Shown here: piece by piece, positions 36,850-50,164 of the stretch
Layout: each line of letters begins with the position of its first letter
Numbering within the stretch: position 1 is the first letter of the stretch
Origin: Acinetobacter sp. ASP199
Lineage (GTDB): Bacteria > Pseudomonadota > Gammaproteobacteria > Pseudomonadales > Moraxellaceae
Direction of reading: 5' to 3'
Assembly: GCF_022700675.1 (NCBI RefSeq)
Contig: NZ_CP062182.1
Location: 2,976,001 to 3,040,000, forward strand
Length of the DNA: 64,000 nucleotides
Position numbers and translations under genes: made by a program
Notes under the pieces: generated by a model
What the model was told of the DNA's origin: nothing
Database searches by the model: none
What the model saw: only the letters and a program-made list of their open reading frames with translations

Positions 36850-37691
36850 CTACTTTTTTATACGATATACCATAAACGCAAAAGGAAGAATTTCTTTCAT
36901 TACTGGAATTGTATATAACTGGCTTTCATGTAATTTATCTTTAGTTTTAACCTCGATAAAATAAATTTCTTTTTGTTTTTCTACAACTATATCAGGCCAA
37001 CCAGAACGATAACCATAAGGATTTTCAGAAAATTTATAAGCTAATTTTTTGATATTATCTTTAGATAAGGAGTCGTACAAAGCAATTAAAATATTCAGAT
37101 TCAAATCAGGATAAATACTTTTTATAAATTGCTTATTAAGTATTTCTTCTGCATTTTTAATAGATCTCTTTCATAAATCAAAAAATGATCGTTATATTCA
37201 TGTTTAAATGGATATTGAAAGTTCCTTCTCCCTCTGGGAGAAGGTTAGGATGAGGGGATTTCTTCTAAAAAACCTCTCCCTGAGGAGCATGTGCTCCGCA
37301 AGTCTCCTACAAGGAGAGGGGATTTCCTTTGTAGTGATTAAAAAATGATTTATGCAAGAACCCTAATAAAAGTTTCTTTAGATAATGAGTCTATGGAGTT
37401 AATTATAACATCTTTAAAATCTTTCAAAATTTCGAACTGTGCTTCTAAATACCTATTACATGCGTCATCTTTACAACCAAAACTATTTAATTCTGATAAC
37501 TTATCTAAAAAACATGCTTTCATAAAAGTTAAGATTGCACCTCCTTCCGATGTAGTCCCTATAGAACCTTGGTTTTTAAAATATTCAAGAAGGGCTATTT
37601 CTGGTTTACCTTCGTAATCAAGTTTTATTTCAATATAATCTATGTTTAAACGTTCACATTGTTGTATTAGCGATTCTGATTTTCTTTTCAT
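36850..37691 (-). pseudogene. VRR-NUC nuclease-domain gene split by a MITE-like insertion
   Basis: Two - strand fragments read as one gene. The 5' part (37691 down to about 37360) encodes MKRKSESLIQQCERLN... ending KETFIRV. The 3' part (about 37166 down to 36850) encodes SIKNAEEILNKQF... then GYRSGWPDIVVEKQ and FIEVKTKDKLHESQLY, the G-x-PD...EVK...Q pattern of VRR-NUC nucleases (PD-D/ExK fold). Between them lies a repeat element with stop codons in the frame. The 3' part alone can be read from a TTG at 37104 (84 residues), and the 5' part alone as a 113-residue protein. Both are more AT-rich than neighbouring genes. That the halves were one gene is inferred. Confidence 0.7.
37167..37359. mobile_element. 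MITE-like palindromic element (~193 bp)
   Basis: The ends are imperfect inverted repeats: TCTTTCATAAATCA at 37167-37180 and the complement of TCTTGCATAAATCA at 37346-37359 (13 of 14 match). The interior has further inverted pairs (CCTTCTCCC/GGGAGAAGG at about 37224-37244; CCTCTCC/GGAGAGG at about 37275-37320; GGAGCATGTGCTCC). No ORF. This looks like a non-autonomous repeat; target duplication is not clear, so the boundaries are approximate. Confidence 0.65.
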
Positions 37692-37726
37692 ACATAATCA
37701 TTATTAAAATTAAAATTTTATAACAT

Positions 37727-37753
37727 ATAAAAGCCCCCTTTCGGAGGCTTCTT
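37727..37753 (-). terminator. Terminator of AAHS transporter copy 1
   Basis: On the - strand AAGCCTCC, loop GAAA, GGGGGCTT then TTATATG. The same hairpin and the following ~30 bases recur after copy 2 (39421 onward). Confidence 0.7.
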
Positions 37754-37768
37754 ATTTCAAACTTGATT

Positions 37769-39112
37769 TTAAGCTTTTAATGCAACAGGTTTAGAAGTTG
37801 GCAATGCTTCAGGTGCTGATTTCCGTGAAATGAGCGCAACCGCAATAGCCACAATAATCACAGGGAAACCCACTGCCATAAAGTTAATCTGATGTGGAAG
37901 CTCCATACCCAACAGCATACCAATCAGAATCGGCCCCACAATCGCACCACTACGCCCTACTGCTGAAGCCCAACCAATACCTGTCGAACGTACGGTTAAT
38001 GGGTAATACTGTGCCACATAGCTATACAGCAAAATCTGACCACCAATCGCAGATGCACCCGCAACCGCCACCAAGAAATAAATTACAGGTTGCGGTGACT
38101 TAAAGCCAAGTAAAGACAATGCCACAGCCCCCGCCAAACATAGACTAATAATCACTGGTTTCAAATGGAATTTATCTGCCAAAATTCCGCCACCGACTGT
38201 GCCAATCACCGCACCAATATTCATGGCAAGCAAGAACATCAAACTATTACCCAGTGAGTAACCTGCAGCCATCATCAGTTTAGGTAACCAGCTGCCAAGC
38301 GCATATAAGGTCAGTAGACACATAAAGAAAGCTAGCCAAAACAGCAAGGTACTCGCTGCACGACCTTGTTTGAATAAACTGCTCACAAAGGCAGGCTCAG
38401 CAACTTTGACTTCACTCAGTTCAAGTTTGGTTTCAACGTTGAAGCTCAGTGATGTATCCAAACGCTGCATAATCGCATGGGCATGTTTGTCTTGTTTGGC
38501 TTTGACCAAAAACGTTAATGACTCTGGTAAGAATTTCCAAAGGATCGGTAACAGTAACAGTGGAATACCCGCGATGAAGAACATGATTTCCCAACCAAAA
38601 TTGGGAGTCAACCATGCACCGAGTAATGCGGCCATCACACCACCTACCGCATAACCACTAAACATGGTGGTTACAAGCGTGGCACGCAAACGCGCAGGTG
38701 CATATTCTGAGGTTAAAGCCACAAGGTTTGGCATGACACCGCCAATGCCTAAACCTGCAAGAAAGCGCAGCACACCAAATTCAGTGGGGTTTGAGGCAAA
38801 ACCACCTGCAAAGGTAAAACCACTGAAAATCAGCACACAAATAAGAATCACTTTTTTACGGCCAATTTTATCGGCCAGTGTTCCAAACATCATTGCACCA
38901 AACATCATGCCGGCAAGTGCTGTACTTGCGAGCATGCCCGCCTGAACCGCACTTAAGGACCACTCTTGCATCAATAACGGTAATGCCACACCATTGATCG
39001 CAAGGTCATAGCCATCAAATAAAATGATTAGCAAACACCAAAACACCACGTTGCTGTGAAATGGGGTAAATTTGGCCTGATCAATCACGTCATTTACATT
39101 GACTGTATTCAT
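37769..39112 (-). CDS. MFS aromatic acid:H+ symporter (AAHS family), copy 1
   Basis: 447 residues, 12 predicted helices. The AAHS signature DGYDLAINGVALPLL is in TM1, and the MFS loop 2-3 motif GTLADKIGRKKVI is intact. BenK/PcaK/VanK-type transporters carry benzoate, 4-hydroxybenzoate, vanillate and similar acids. The start is ATG 39112 within GAGAGGTGACAATG; a GTG six bases earlier is possible. It is a close paralogue of the gene at 39460-40809: long identical stretches such as LASTALAGMMFGAM and AGLGIGGVMPNLVALTSEYAP, and a shared terminator. No catabolic genes are adjacent, so the substrate is unknown. Confidence 0.93.
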   Translation of the reverse strand: MNTVNVNDVIDQAKFTPFHSNVVFWCLLIILFDGYDLAINGVALPLLMQEWSLSAVQAGMLASTALAGMMFGAMMFGTLADKIGRKKVILICVLIFSGFTFAGGFASNPTEFGVLRFLAGLGIGGVMPNLVALTSEYAPARLRATLVTTMFSGYAVGGVMAALLGAWLTPNFGWEIMFFIAGIPLLLLPILWKFLPESLTFLVKAKQDKHAHAIMQRLDTSLSFNVETKLELSEVKVAEPAFVSSLFKQGRAASTLLFWLAFFMCLLTLYALGSWLPKLMMAAGYSLGNSLMFLLAMNIGAVIGTVGGGILADKFHLKPVIISLCLAGAVALSLLGFKSPQPVIYFLVAVAGASAIGGQILLYSYVAQYYPLTVRSTGIGWASAVGRSGAIVGPILIGMLLGMELPHQINFMAVGFPVIIVAIAVALISRKSAPEALPTSKPVALKA

Positions 39113-39459
39113 TGTCACCTCTCACCTCCTGTGAGATTAAATGTCATTGTTATGTACGCGAAACATGCAGATTCATTCTTTGCTGTTATTTTTATAGATC
39201 GATACGGTCATGTTTTCGCTGATCATTAGTTGAGCATAGGTTTATGCACTGAAATACCCGACAAAAGTCTTAACGATCGCCAAATAACTAAACCCATGCG
39301 TTTTCTTTTTGATCAAAATAAGCATTGTCATATCGACCAAAAATAAAACCAATTTTTTAAATATGTATAAGTCATTAATTTTTCAAAGGACGAACTTGTC
39401 TCTTTTTTTAACTCATAAAAAAAGCCCCCTTTCGGAGGCTTCTTATTTCAAACTTGGTT
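39113..39459. other. Spacer between AAHS copies, with terminator of copy 2
   Basis: A 347-bp spacer. At 39413-39442 lies the terminator of copy 2 (AAGCCTCC-GAAA-GGGGGCTT followed by TTTTTTT on the - strand). The rest should contain the copy 1 promoter. A 70-codon + strand frame here has no ribosome site and is rejected. Confidence 0.6.
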
Positions 39460-40809
39460 TTAAGCTTTTGCTGCAACTGTCTCTGCTGAACCAATCTTGT
39501 CAGCTTCATTTTCATGCATGATCAGTGCAACCGCAATTGCTGTAATCAGTACCGGTAAACCAACTGCCATAAAGTTGAAGTGTGCAGGCAGATTCATACC
39601 GAGTAAGCCACCAATCAGGATTGGACCTACAATCGCACCCATACGACCAATCGCAGAAGACCAGCCAATACCTGTAGAACGTACTGCCAGTGGGTAGTAC
39701 TGTGCTACATAGCTGTATAGCAACATTTGTGAACCGATTGATGCTGCACCAGCCAGGAACACCAGGATGTAAAGTAAGAATTGGTTAGATGCAAAGCCCA
39801 TTAAGCTCATTACAGTCGCACCCATGATACCTAAGCACATCAATACTGGTTTCAAATGGAAACGGTCAGCCAGAATACCACCGCCCACAATACCCACAAC
39901 CGCACCAATATTCATTACCATCATGAACATCAAGCTGTTGTCCATTGAGTAGCCCGCAGCCATCATCAATTTTGGCAACCAGCTGCTGAGAGCATACATC
40001 GTCAGCAAGCAAGTGAAGAACGCAATCCAGAACAGTAATGTATTTACAGCACGACCACGACGGAACAAGCTCACTACGTTTGCCGCTTCAGGTACATTTT
40101 CCTGAGGTAAAGTAAATACTGTATTTTCAGTTACTTTTACATCTGGTGCCATACGACGCACGATTGCACGCGCTTCTGCTTGGCGGTTTTCTTTCACAAT
40201 ATATGACAATGATTCAGGTAGGAATTTCCAAATCACTGGTAATAAGAATAGTGGAATACCTGCGATAAAGAACATGATTTCCCAACCAAATGTTGGCGTA
40301 AACCATGAGCCTAATAACGCTGCCATTACACCACCTACGGCATAACCACTGAACATACCAGTCACAAGCGTACTACGCATTTTCTGTGGTGCATATTCAG
40401 ATGTTAAAGCCACAAGGTTTGGCATTACACCACCAATGCCTAAACCAGCAAGGAAACGTAAAATACCAAATTCTGTTGGATTTGAAGCAAAACCACCTGC
40501 AAAGGTTAAACCGCTGAATAAAACAATACAGATCATGATCACTTTCTTACGACCAATCTTGTCCGCCAAGGAACCAAAGATCATCGCACCAAACATCATG
40601 CCTGCAAGAGCTGTACTGGCAAGCATTCCCGCTTGCACTGCACTTAAGCCCCAGTCTTGCATCAATAGTGGTAAAACTACACCATTGATTGCTAAATCGT
40701 AGCCGTCAAATAAGATAATGAGTAAACACCAAGCAACTACATTGAAGTGGAAAGGCGTGAATTTCGCATTATCGACTACAGAATTTACATCTATTTTTTC
40801 CGTTGTCAT
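39460..40809 (-). CDS. MFS aromatic acid:H+ symporter (AAHS family), copy 2
   Basis: 449 residues from the ATG at 40809 (MTTEKIDVNSVVDNAKFTP), preceded by GGGAGATGAGAAC; the frame continues to 40839 with an unconvincing MDKYSWEMR. Same 12-helix AAHS architecture and motifs as copy 1 (DGYDLAINGVVLPLL, GSLADKIGRKKVI). The two differ mainly in the central cytoplasmic loop and at the termini, so they may have different substrates. The shared 3' flank shows a tandem duplication that included the terminator. A decayed third copy lies upstream at 41163-41408. Confidence 0.93.
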   Translation of the reverse strand: MTTEKIDVNSVVDNAKFTPFHFNVVAWCLLIILFDGYDLAINGVVLPLLMQDWGLSAVQAGMLASTALAGMMFGAMIFGSLADKIGRKKVIMICIVLFSGLTFAGGFASNPTEFGILRFLAGLGIGGVMPNLVALTSEYAPQKMRSTLVTGMFSGYAVGGVMAALLGSWFTPTFGWEIMFFIAGIPLFLLPVIWKFLPESLSYIVKENRQAEARAIVRRMAPDVKVTENTVFTLPQENVPEAANVVSLFRRGRAVNTLLFWIAFFTCLLTMYALSSWLPKLMMAAGYSMDNSLMFMMVMNIGAVVGIVGGGILADRFHLKPVLMCLGIMGATVMSLMGFASNQFLLYILVFLAGAASIGSQMLLYSYVAQYYPLAVRSTGIGWSSAIGRMGAIVGPILIGGLLGMNLPAHFNFMAVGLPVLITAIAVALIMHENEADKIGSAETVAAKA

Positions 40810-41162
40810 CGTTCTCATCTCCCATGAGTACTTGTCCATATATCCTACTGACTATTACGAAAAAATAATCAGTTGCAGCGAATATACTGAAGCAGTTTTT
40901 GCCTTACAATAAGACCATAGTTAAGCTAAATTAAAGCTTTAGATGCATTTTATTATGTGAATATTCACGTTATTATTAATATTTAAATTATTGTTTTATA
41001 TATTTAAAATGTATTTTTAAGTGGATTTTTTTAGTGATTTTTCTAGAAAAAAATATTTTTTGATTTCTGCTAAAAATTATGAATTTAAATGCTGAAACCC
41101 CTTATTTGAAGGGGTTTCACGGTTTTTATAGACTAAAAATGAATATAAGAACCTGTGTGTCA
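40810..41162. other. AT-rich upstream region of AAHS copy 2 with hairpin
   Basis: About 350 bp, very AT-rich from 40960 to 41090. A perfect hairpin GAAACCCCTT-ATTTG-AAGGGGTTTC lies at 41094-41118; a T run follows on the + strand after ACGG, so it is a weak terminator for either side. No gene. Confidence 0.5.
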
Positions 41163-41408
41163 CTAAGCCTTGACAGCCTTAAGCTTCTGCTTTGCCACGG
41201 GATCTGACAGCCAGAGAGTAATGATCATCGGTTTTAAATGGAACTTATCTAGCAGAATACCACCGCCTGCGATGCCAATAACTGCAGCAATATTCATCGC
41301 CAGCAAAACATTAAACTATTAGCTAACCAATAGCCTGCCACCTCATCAGTTTCGTTAACCAGCGGCCCTAGTGCATACAGTGTGTGTAAACACATAAAGA
41401 AGGCTTAA
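41163..41408 (-). pseudogene. Remnant of a third AAHS transporter
   Basis: Translating the - strand gives AFFMCLHTLYALG, then VAGYWLANSLMF, a frameshift, then LLAMNIAAVIGIAGGGILLDKFHLKP. This lines up with AFFMCLLTLYALG, AAGYSLGNSLMFLLAMNIGAVIGTVGGGILADKFHLKP of copy 1 (TM7-TM8 region). The N-terminal half is missing, the loop between the matches has diverged, and the C-terminal third is replaced by a short tail ending PVAKQKLKAVKA before TAG. So three tandem copies once existed, one now decayed. Confidence 0.85.
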
Positions 41409-41417
41409 GAACGACCC

Positions 41418-43034
41418 TTAAGCATGCTCATCCTCAGTTAGTGTCGTATTAAATAAATACTGATCCTGCAAAACATTCACCGTACGTTGGCTATGTGCAA
41501 TCACTCGATCTAGCCAACGTTGTCCTGCCAGCAATTCAAATGTTTCATTCATTTTTAAATGATGCAATTGCGCATATTGATGTATATCTTGGCGTAGCTC
41601 CTCTCGATTTGCTTTCAGAGCTATTTTCAAGCGCTTTAAATCAGATAATAAATGCTGATAATTTTTTGTCTGTTGCAGGGCTTGATTGAAATCTAATTCA
41701 TTTTCCAGGACTTCCGCATACTCTAAAGCAAGTTGATTCAGCGACGGTTGAGTACGTATGGCCTGAGTCAGTTCAAGTTGGGTTAGATCACTTCTGAGAA
41801 CCTTCAAATACACCATCAAACGCAATATATATAATACGTGCTGCTGATTTTTTTGATCTTCGAATGGTTCTAGTTTTTGAATAAAGGCTTCAAGGGCCAT
41901 CAACCTTTCATCAAGCTGTTTCAACATGGCTGCCGATGGGTAAACCCCATCTTTAATCGCATGTGCTAAATATAAGAATTGCTGAGTGAATAAATGGCGC
42001 ATCACTTGATCAATTGCAGACAAGGCCAGTATTGGGACTTCTAAACTTGCTTCATTCAGCATCAGCATGACATCATCCTGATCATCCGGAATCAATTTCA
42101 TCAGTAGCCCGGAAAATTGAGGAATTAAAGGCATATAAATACATGCCCCCAGCAAACTAAAAAGTGTATGAAAAGCTGCAACCAATACCACAGCACTTAA
42201 GCCTGCAAATATTTGCCCTGCTGCACTGAAGTGAACAAACATCGGTACAAGAATAAAAAAAGCCAACACTGCACTGAGTACATTAAAACTGAGATGCACG
42301 GCTGCTGTTCTTTTGGCACTGACATTTGCACCTATAGCAGCCAATATTGCAGTTGCAACCGTTCCTATATTTTGACCAATCACCAGCATAAATGCTTGTT
42401 CTAATTGAATAGCTTGACTTGCTAATGCTGCCAAAGTCGTTGTAATCGCAGCACTAGATGACTGCAAAATAATGGTCATTACGATACCAAACAGTACCAG
42501 CAGGATTTTTCCACCAAAATCTTTTGTTTCAAAAACGGATAAATCTATTCTTTCCGCAACACCGGACATCGCGATTTGAAGCAGATCGATTCCATAGAAT
42601 ATTAAGCCAAAACCAGCAACAGCCAGACCAATTAAAGCAATACGCCCTTTAAATAATAATTTTGCCAATGCACCAAAGGCTATAAATGGCAATGCATATT
42701 GGCTAATCGAAAACTTTACGCCTAAGAATGCCACCATCCAGCCCGTACTGGTTGTGCCAATATTCGCCCCAATGATTACGCCGATCGACTGAGCAAAACT
42801 TAAGATCCCTGCACTCACAAAACCAATGGTTGCCAATGTCGTTGCCGTGGAAGATTGCACAATCAGGGTGGCAATAATGCCCGTACTCATCGCTTTAAAC
42901 GGTGAACCTGTAAATTTAGCAAACCATTGACGTAAAGCATCACCAGCAAGGTTCTTTAGCGTGTCGGTCATTAAGCTCATGCCCAACAAAAACAGCCCTA
43001 TTCCGCCTAGTAATTGTACAATGACCTCAGTCAA
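41418..43034 (-). CDS. Na/Pi cotransporter family protein (PhoU-like C-terminal domain)
   Basis: 538 residues. The N-terminal 300 residues form two inverted Na/Pi-cotransporter repeats with the QSS signature in each half (LIVQSSTATTLATIGF and IILQSSSAAITTTLAAL) and GANIGTT/GQNIGTV motifs. The C-terminal 220 residues are helical and resemble PhoU-like domains (LKQLDERLMALEAFIQKLEP, then LLSDLKRLKIALKANREEL). This is the YjbB/NptA-type layout. It may export or import phosphate; direction cannot be told. It ends 9 bp from the AAHS remnant and lies just downstream of the rRNA operon terminator. Confidence 0.9.
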   Translation of the reverse strand: MTEVIVQLLGGIGLFLLGMSLMTDTLKNLAGDALRQWFAKFTGSPFKAMSTGIIATLIVQSSTATTLATIGFVSAGILSFAQSIGVIIGANIGTTSTGWMVAFLGVKFSISQYALPFIAFGALAKLLFKGRIALIGLAVAGFGLIFYGIDLLQIAMSGVAERIDLSVFETKDFGGKILLVLFGIVMTIILQSSSAAITTTLAALASQAIQLEQAFMLVIGQNIGTVATAILAAIGANVSAKRTAAVHLSFNVLSAVLAFFILVPMFVHFSAAGQIFAGLSAVVLVAAFHTLFSLLGACIYMPLIPQFSGLLMKLIPDDQDDVMLMLNEASLEVPILALSAIDQVMRHLFTQQFLYLAHAIKDGVYPSAAMLKQLDERLMALEAFIQKLEPFEDQKNQQHVLYILRLMVYLKVLRSDLTQLELTQAIRTQPSLNQLALEYAEVLENELDFNQALQQTKNYQHLLSDLKRLKIALKANREELRQDIHQYAQLHHLKMNETFELLAGQRWLDRVIAHSQRTVNVLQDQYLFNTTLTEDEHA

Positions 43035-43155
43035 ATCTTATCCTTATTGCTTTATTTTCAGTCAATTACATCATAATCAAAACAGTATGAAAGTAAACTT
43101 TATTCTTTTTAGACCTTTTTCCTTTATTAGCCTTATATTTCTATTTTTTACGCAT

Positions 43156-43190
43156 AAAAAAACACCCTCAATCTTTTGATTGGGGGTGTT
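43156..43190 (-). terminator. Terminator of the rRNA operon
   Basis: AACACCCTCAATC (43161-43173) and GATTGGGGGTGTT (43178-43190) pair with one G-T pair. A tract of A on the + strand at 43156-43160 gives the T run for the - strand. Confidence 0.85.
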
Positions 43191-43202
43191 TTGGAATAAT
43201 GA

Positions 43203-43316
43203 GCTGGCGATGACTTACTCTCACATGGGTAACCCCACACTACCATCAGCGCTAAGAGGTTTCACTTCTGAGTTCGGGAAGGGATCAGGTGGTTCACTCT
43301 TGCTATTGTCGCCAGC
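43203..43316 (-). rRNA. rrf: 5S ribosomal RNA
   Basis: On the - strand the sequence starts GCTGGCGACAATAGC and ends GAGAGTAAGTCATCGCCAGC, so the ends pair as the 5S helix I. The central CCGAACTCAGAAGTGAAAC is the highly conserved loop region. Length about 114 bases. Last gene of the operon before the terminator. Confidence 0.95.
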
Positions 43317-43497
43317 ACAACTGTTTATGGATACTCGCTAGGTCTTATGGTTGCCTTGCTTTCTACCAAATGAGTTATTAACAGAGATACTTGAGTCAAT
43401 CTAAGGTGTTCATTTTATCTAGCTTGATCACTAAATCAAGTTGCTTTGATTAATATGAAATCAATTGATGCTTTACATACAACTGTTTGGGTGTTGT

Positions 43498-46393
<2,896 letters not shown>

Positions 46394-46809
46394 ACAACCC
46401 CAAACAGTCGTTAACCCTTACAAGTTAGGTTAGCAACAGATCATGATGATTTCTCATCACTCTCATACAGTTGGCGTCTTGTGCATTTAAGCACTGTACA
46501 GCTTCAATTAGATTCATATACCAAAACGCTTGATTCAGTTTAATCGCTAGAACTCATTTCATTCAACTTTCACAATTGCTTGTTAGGTTGTTTAAAACGA
46601 GTTTGAACAAATTATTTCAACTCAAATATATTCTGTTAATGATTCACTGCATCCTCGTCGGAGTGCAGTCAACTGTGATAGATCACAGAGATTATCAAGT
46701 GCGCGTATCATAACGCTTGTACTTGTTAATCTCTAGGATCTCATCAATTGATCGCTTATTTCTTAGCTCATCTTACATCTGCTTGACCAACTAGTAGTCA
46801 ATGATGTGA
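46394..46809. other. tRNA-Ala to 23S spacer
   Basis: A 416-bp transcribed spacer of the rRNA operon. It should hold processing stems; no extra tRNA or ORF is seen. Confidence 0.6.
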
Positions 46810-46885
46810 TGGTGGAGACTAGGAGAGTCGAACTCCTGACCTCCTGCGTGCAAAGCAGGCGCTCTACCAACTAAGCTAAGTCCCC
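46810..46885 (-). tRNA. tRNA-Ala (anticodon TGC)
   Basis: On the - strand it begins GGGGACTTAGCTTAGTTGG, with anticodon arm CCTGC-TTTGCAC-GCAGG, T-loop GTTCGACT and 3' TCTCCACCA. 76 bases including the encoded CCA. Standard spacer tRNA of the operon. Confidence 0.97.
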
Positions 46886-46926
46886 AGCTTATCATTTAGG
46901 ATTCAATGTATCGTATGAGTATGTCA

Positions 46927-47003
<77 letters not shown>

Positions 47004-47064
47004 TCAGATACATCGTCATGAAGAACAACTTGTTGTGGATTCTTACCAATCGTCAATCTTTCGT

Positions 47065-48603
<1,539 letters not shown>

Positions 48604-48868
48604 TAAAATCAATAGTACATATAGTGTACCAATCTTGGCTCATCAATTACTGACAAAAAATTTGCTCAAATAAACTTCGAGAAATTTCTACCAATTATCA
48701 ATGAAAATATATTCGATTGATCAACCAGTAAAAATCCACACAAGTTGTTCTTCATAATCTCTTAATGATCTTTCTAACACCTCGTCAGTGCTAGAAGCTG
48801 GACTTGAAACACTTAACAACTTAGCAATCTGCTTCGTTCGTTTCCGTGTATCTCGTCGGTATGGGTGC

Positions 48869-48896
48869 ATTCTAGAGGATTTCAGAATCATTGCAA
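48869..48896 (-). promoter_or_regulatory. rRNA operon promoter
   Basis: On the - strand TTGCAA (-35, 48896-48891), 16-base spacer, TAGAAT (-10, 48874-48869), with AT-rich UP-element-like sequence upstream. It lies about 265 bp before the 16S 5' end, as usual for rrn P1-type promoters. Confidence 0.75.
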
Positions 48897-49333
48897 CCCC
48901 CAATTCACTATATTTTTCACGTATGTATCTTTTTTCTACGAAAACCACTAAAAAATCGCTTTTTTATCTAAATTTTGACCGTTTTATTCAAATAAAACCT
49001 GTATTCAGTGCAATTCATTTTAAAACAGGCATTTTCATTAAGACCTAATAGCTCTCAAAAACGTACTGATTTTTAATTAGACCGTGAAATTTCAGCTCTG
49101 TATTTAAAATTTTCCAAAACTCTCTTATATCAGCTTACATATTTTACTGTTTTCTACCCGACTTATAGATATAGGCCACATCAGGAAAGTCAGTTTGCTG
49201 CTTTTACACCAGCCTTTCTTTCTAATTTGAGGTTTTAAAAAGTAAAAATCGCTAAATCAGCTTTATTAAGCTCTATATAAGTTACAAAACCTGATTTAGC
49301 CCCTATATAAAGCTAAATAGCATGTTAAGACTA
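48897..49333. other. Region upstream of the rRNA promoter, with nested inverted repeats
   Basis: No gene. At 49251-49300 the arms GCTAAATCAG and CTGATTTAGC are perfect 10-bp inverted repeats with a 30-base loop, and AGCTCTATATAAG / CCTATATAAAGCT overlap them as a second imperfect pair. The rest is AT-rich and probably includes UP elements for the rrn promoter. Confidence 0.5.
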
Positions 49334-49633
49334 TTAAGCTGCGTATTGGCGATGCTTATGCCCCAACCAGTGATGCATGACTTCCTCAATCACTTCTTTT
49401 TTACCTTTATAGTCCTCAGCAGCAAATAACAATTTAGCCCGACGTGGCAATCGCTCTTTGACTAATGAAAATAACGGATAGTGTGATGCAAGATCTAATT
49501 GCTGTAATAAAGCATGTGCATGGTCAAAGGATTGCTGTTTCTGTTCAGGCGTATCGTATTCAAATAGAAAACGTAAAATGAAATCAATTTCCTGATCAAA
49601 AATATCCTGAGTCTGATAATGATACATAAACAC
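49334..49633 (-). CDS. Small conserved-looking protein of unknown function
   Basis: About 99 residues, soluble and helical, with no signal peptide. Text: FDQEIDFILRFLFEYDTPEQKQQSF, HALLQQLDLASHYPLFSLVKERLPRRAK, ending in a basic EEVMHHWLGHKHRQYAA. I prefer the GTG at 49633, because AAGAGGG is 6 bases upstream; an ATG at 49627 is alternative. No domain recognised. It stands alone between the rRNA operon and a candidate small RNA. Confidence 0.65.
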   Translation of the reverse strand: MFMYHYQTQDIFDQEIDFILRFLFEYDTPEQKQQSFDHAHALLQQLDLASHYPLFSLVKERLPRRAKLLFAAEDYKGKKEVIEEVMHHWLGHKHRQYAA

Positions 49634-49902
49634 TGCTTACCCTCTTATTTTTAATTTATAGATCTTCTTTGAGACCTCATATGATCAGCATACTAATAAT
49701 TTTCTGAATGTCAGTATCCATCCAGCGATCTTCGCTGAATTTAAAGCAAATAAAAAGTGTGATGTTTAAAAGAAAATATCGAAAAGAAAGGGGAAATTTT
49801 GCCAATAAAAAAGGAAGAGATCTCTCCCAAAATCTCTCCCTTAGAGTTGAATCTTTACCCGATCCATTATGTCATTATTATAGTTATTTGCTTTAGTATC
49901 TT

Positions 49903-49997
49903 AAAAAAAAGTCTCTTGGTGAAGAGACTATATAAGTTGTGGAGTTAGTTGTTATTACCACTACCCTCTAGATGTGCTTAAAGCGAATTCTCTAGAT
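49903..49997 (-). ncRNA. Candidate small RNA (about 95 nt)
   Basis: On the - strand a promoter-like TTGCGT (50032-50027) and TAAGAT (50009-50004), 17 bp apart with TGT just before the -10, precede a stretch that ends in the hairpin AGTCTCTT-CACC-AAGAGACT followed by eight T (about 49928-49903). No ORF lies between. It is isolated from tyrS by the latter's own terminator, so the hairpin is not explained by a protein gene. Confidence 0.55.
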
Positions 49998-50113
49998 GAA
50001 TAAATCTTATACATAATAATAGGGAAACGCAAGGGATTCGGAAAAATTTAACTCTTGTTTTTATAAGGTTTTTTTTGAATTTGCTTATTTGATTTTTAAA
50101 TATAGGGATCCAT

Positions 50114-50142
50114 AAAAAAAAGCAGGCCGAAGCCTGCTTTTA
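50114..50142 (-). terminator. Terminator after tyrS
   Basis: AAAAGCAGGC, loop CGAA, GCCTGCTTTT, with an A tract at 50114-50121 giving the T run on the - strand. Confidence 0.88.
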
Positions 50143-50164
50143 ATTCAATAACTTAGAAAAAATC

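Larger units (their letters stand above)
49634..50164. other. Intergenic region containing a candidate sRNA and the tyrS terminator
   Basis: 530 bp with no protein gene. A 62-codon + strand frame from 49708 has no ribosome site. The supported content is the candidate RNA at about 49903-49997 and the tyrS terminator at 50114-50142. Confidence 0.5.

Noticed and set aside
36850..37104. 84-residue VRR-NUC protein as a complete gene
   Set aside because: Only a TTG start without a ribosome site; coding text continues upstream of it to the inserted element, so a truncated fragment is more likely.
48721..48948. 75-codon frame upstream of 16S rRNA on the - strand
   Set aside because: It spans the rRNA promoter and leader; no ribosome site and no family-like text. 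The promoter hexamers lie inside it.
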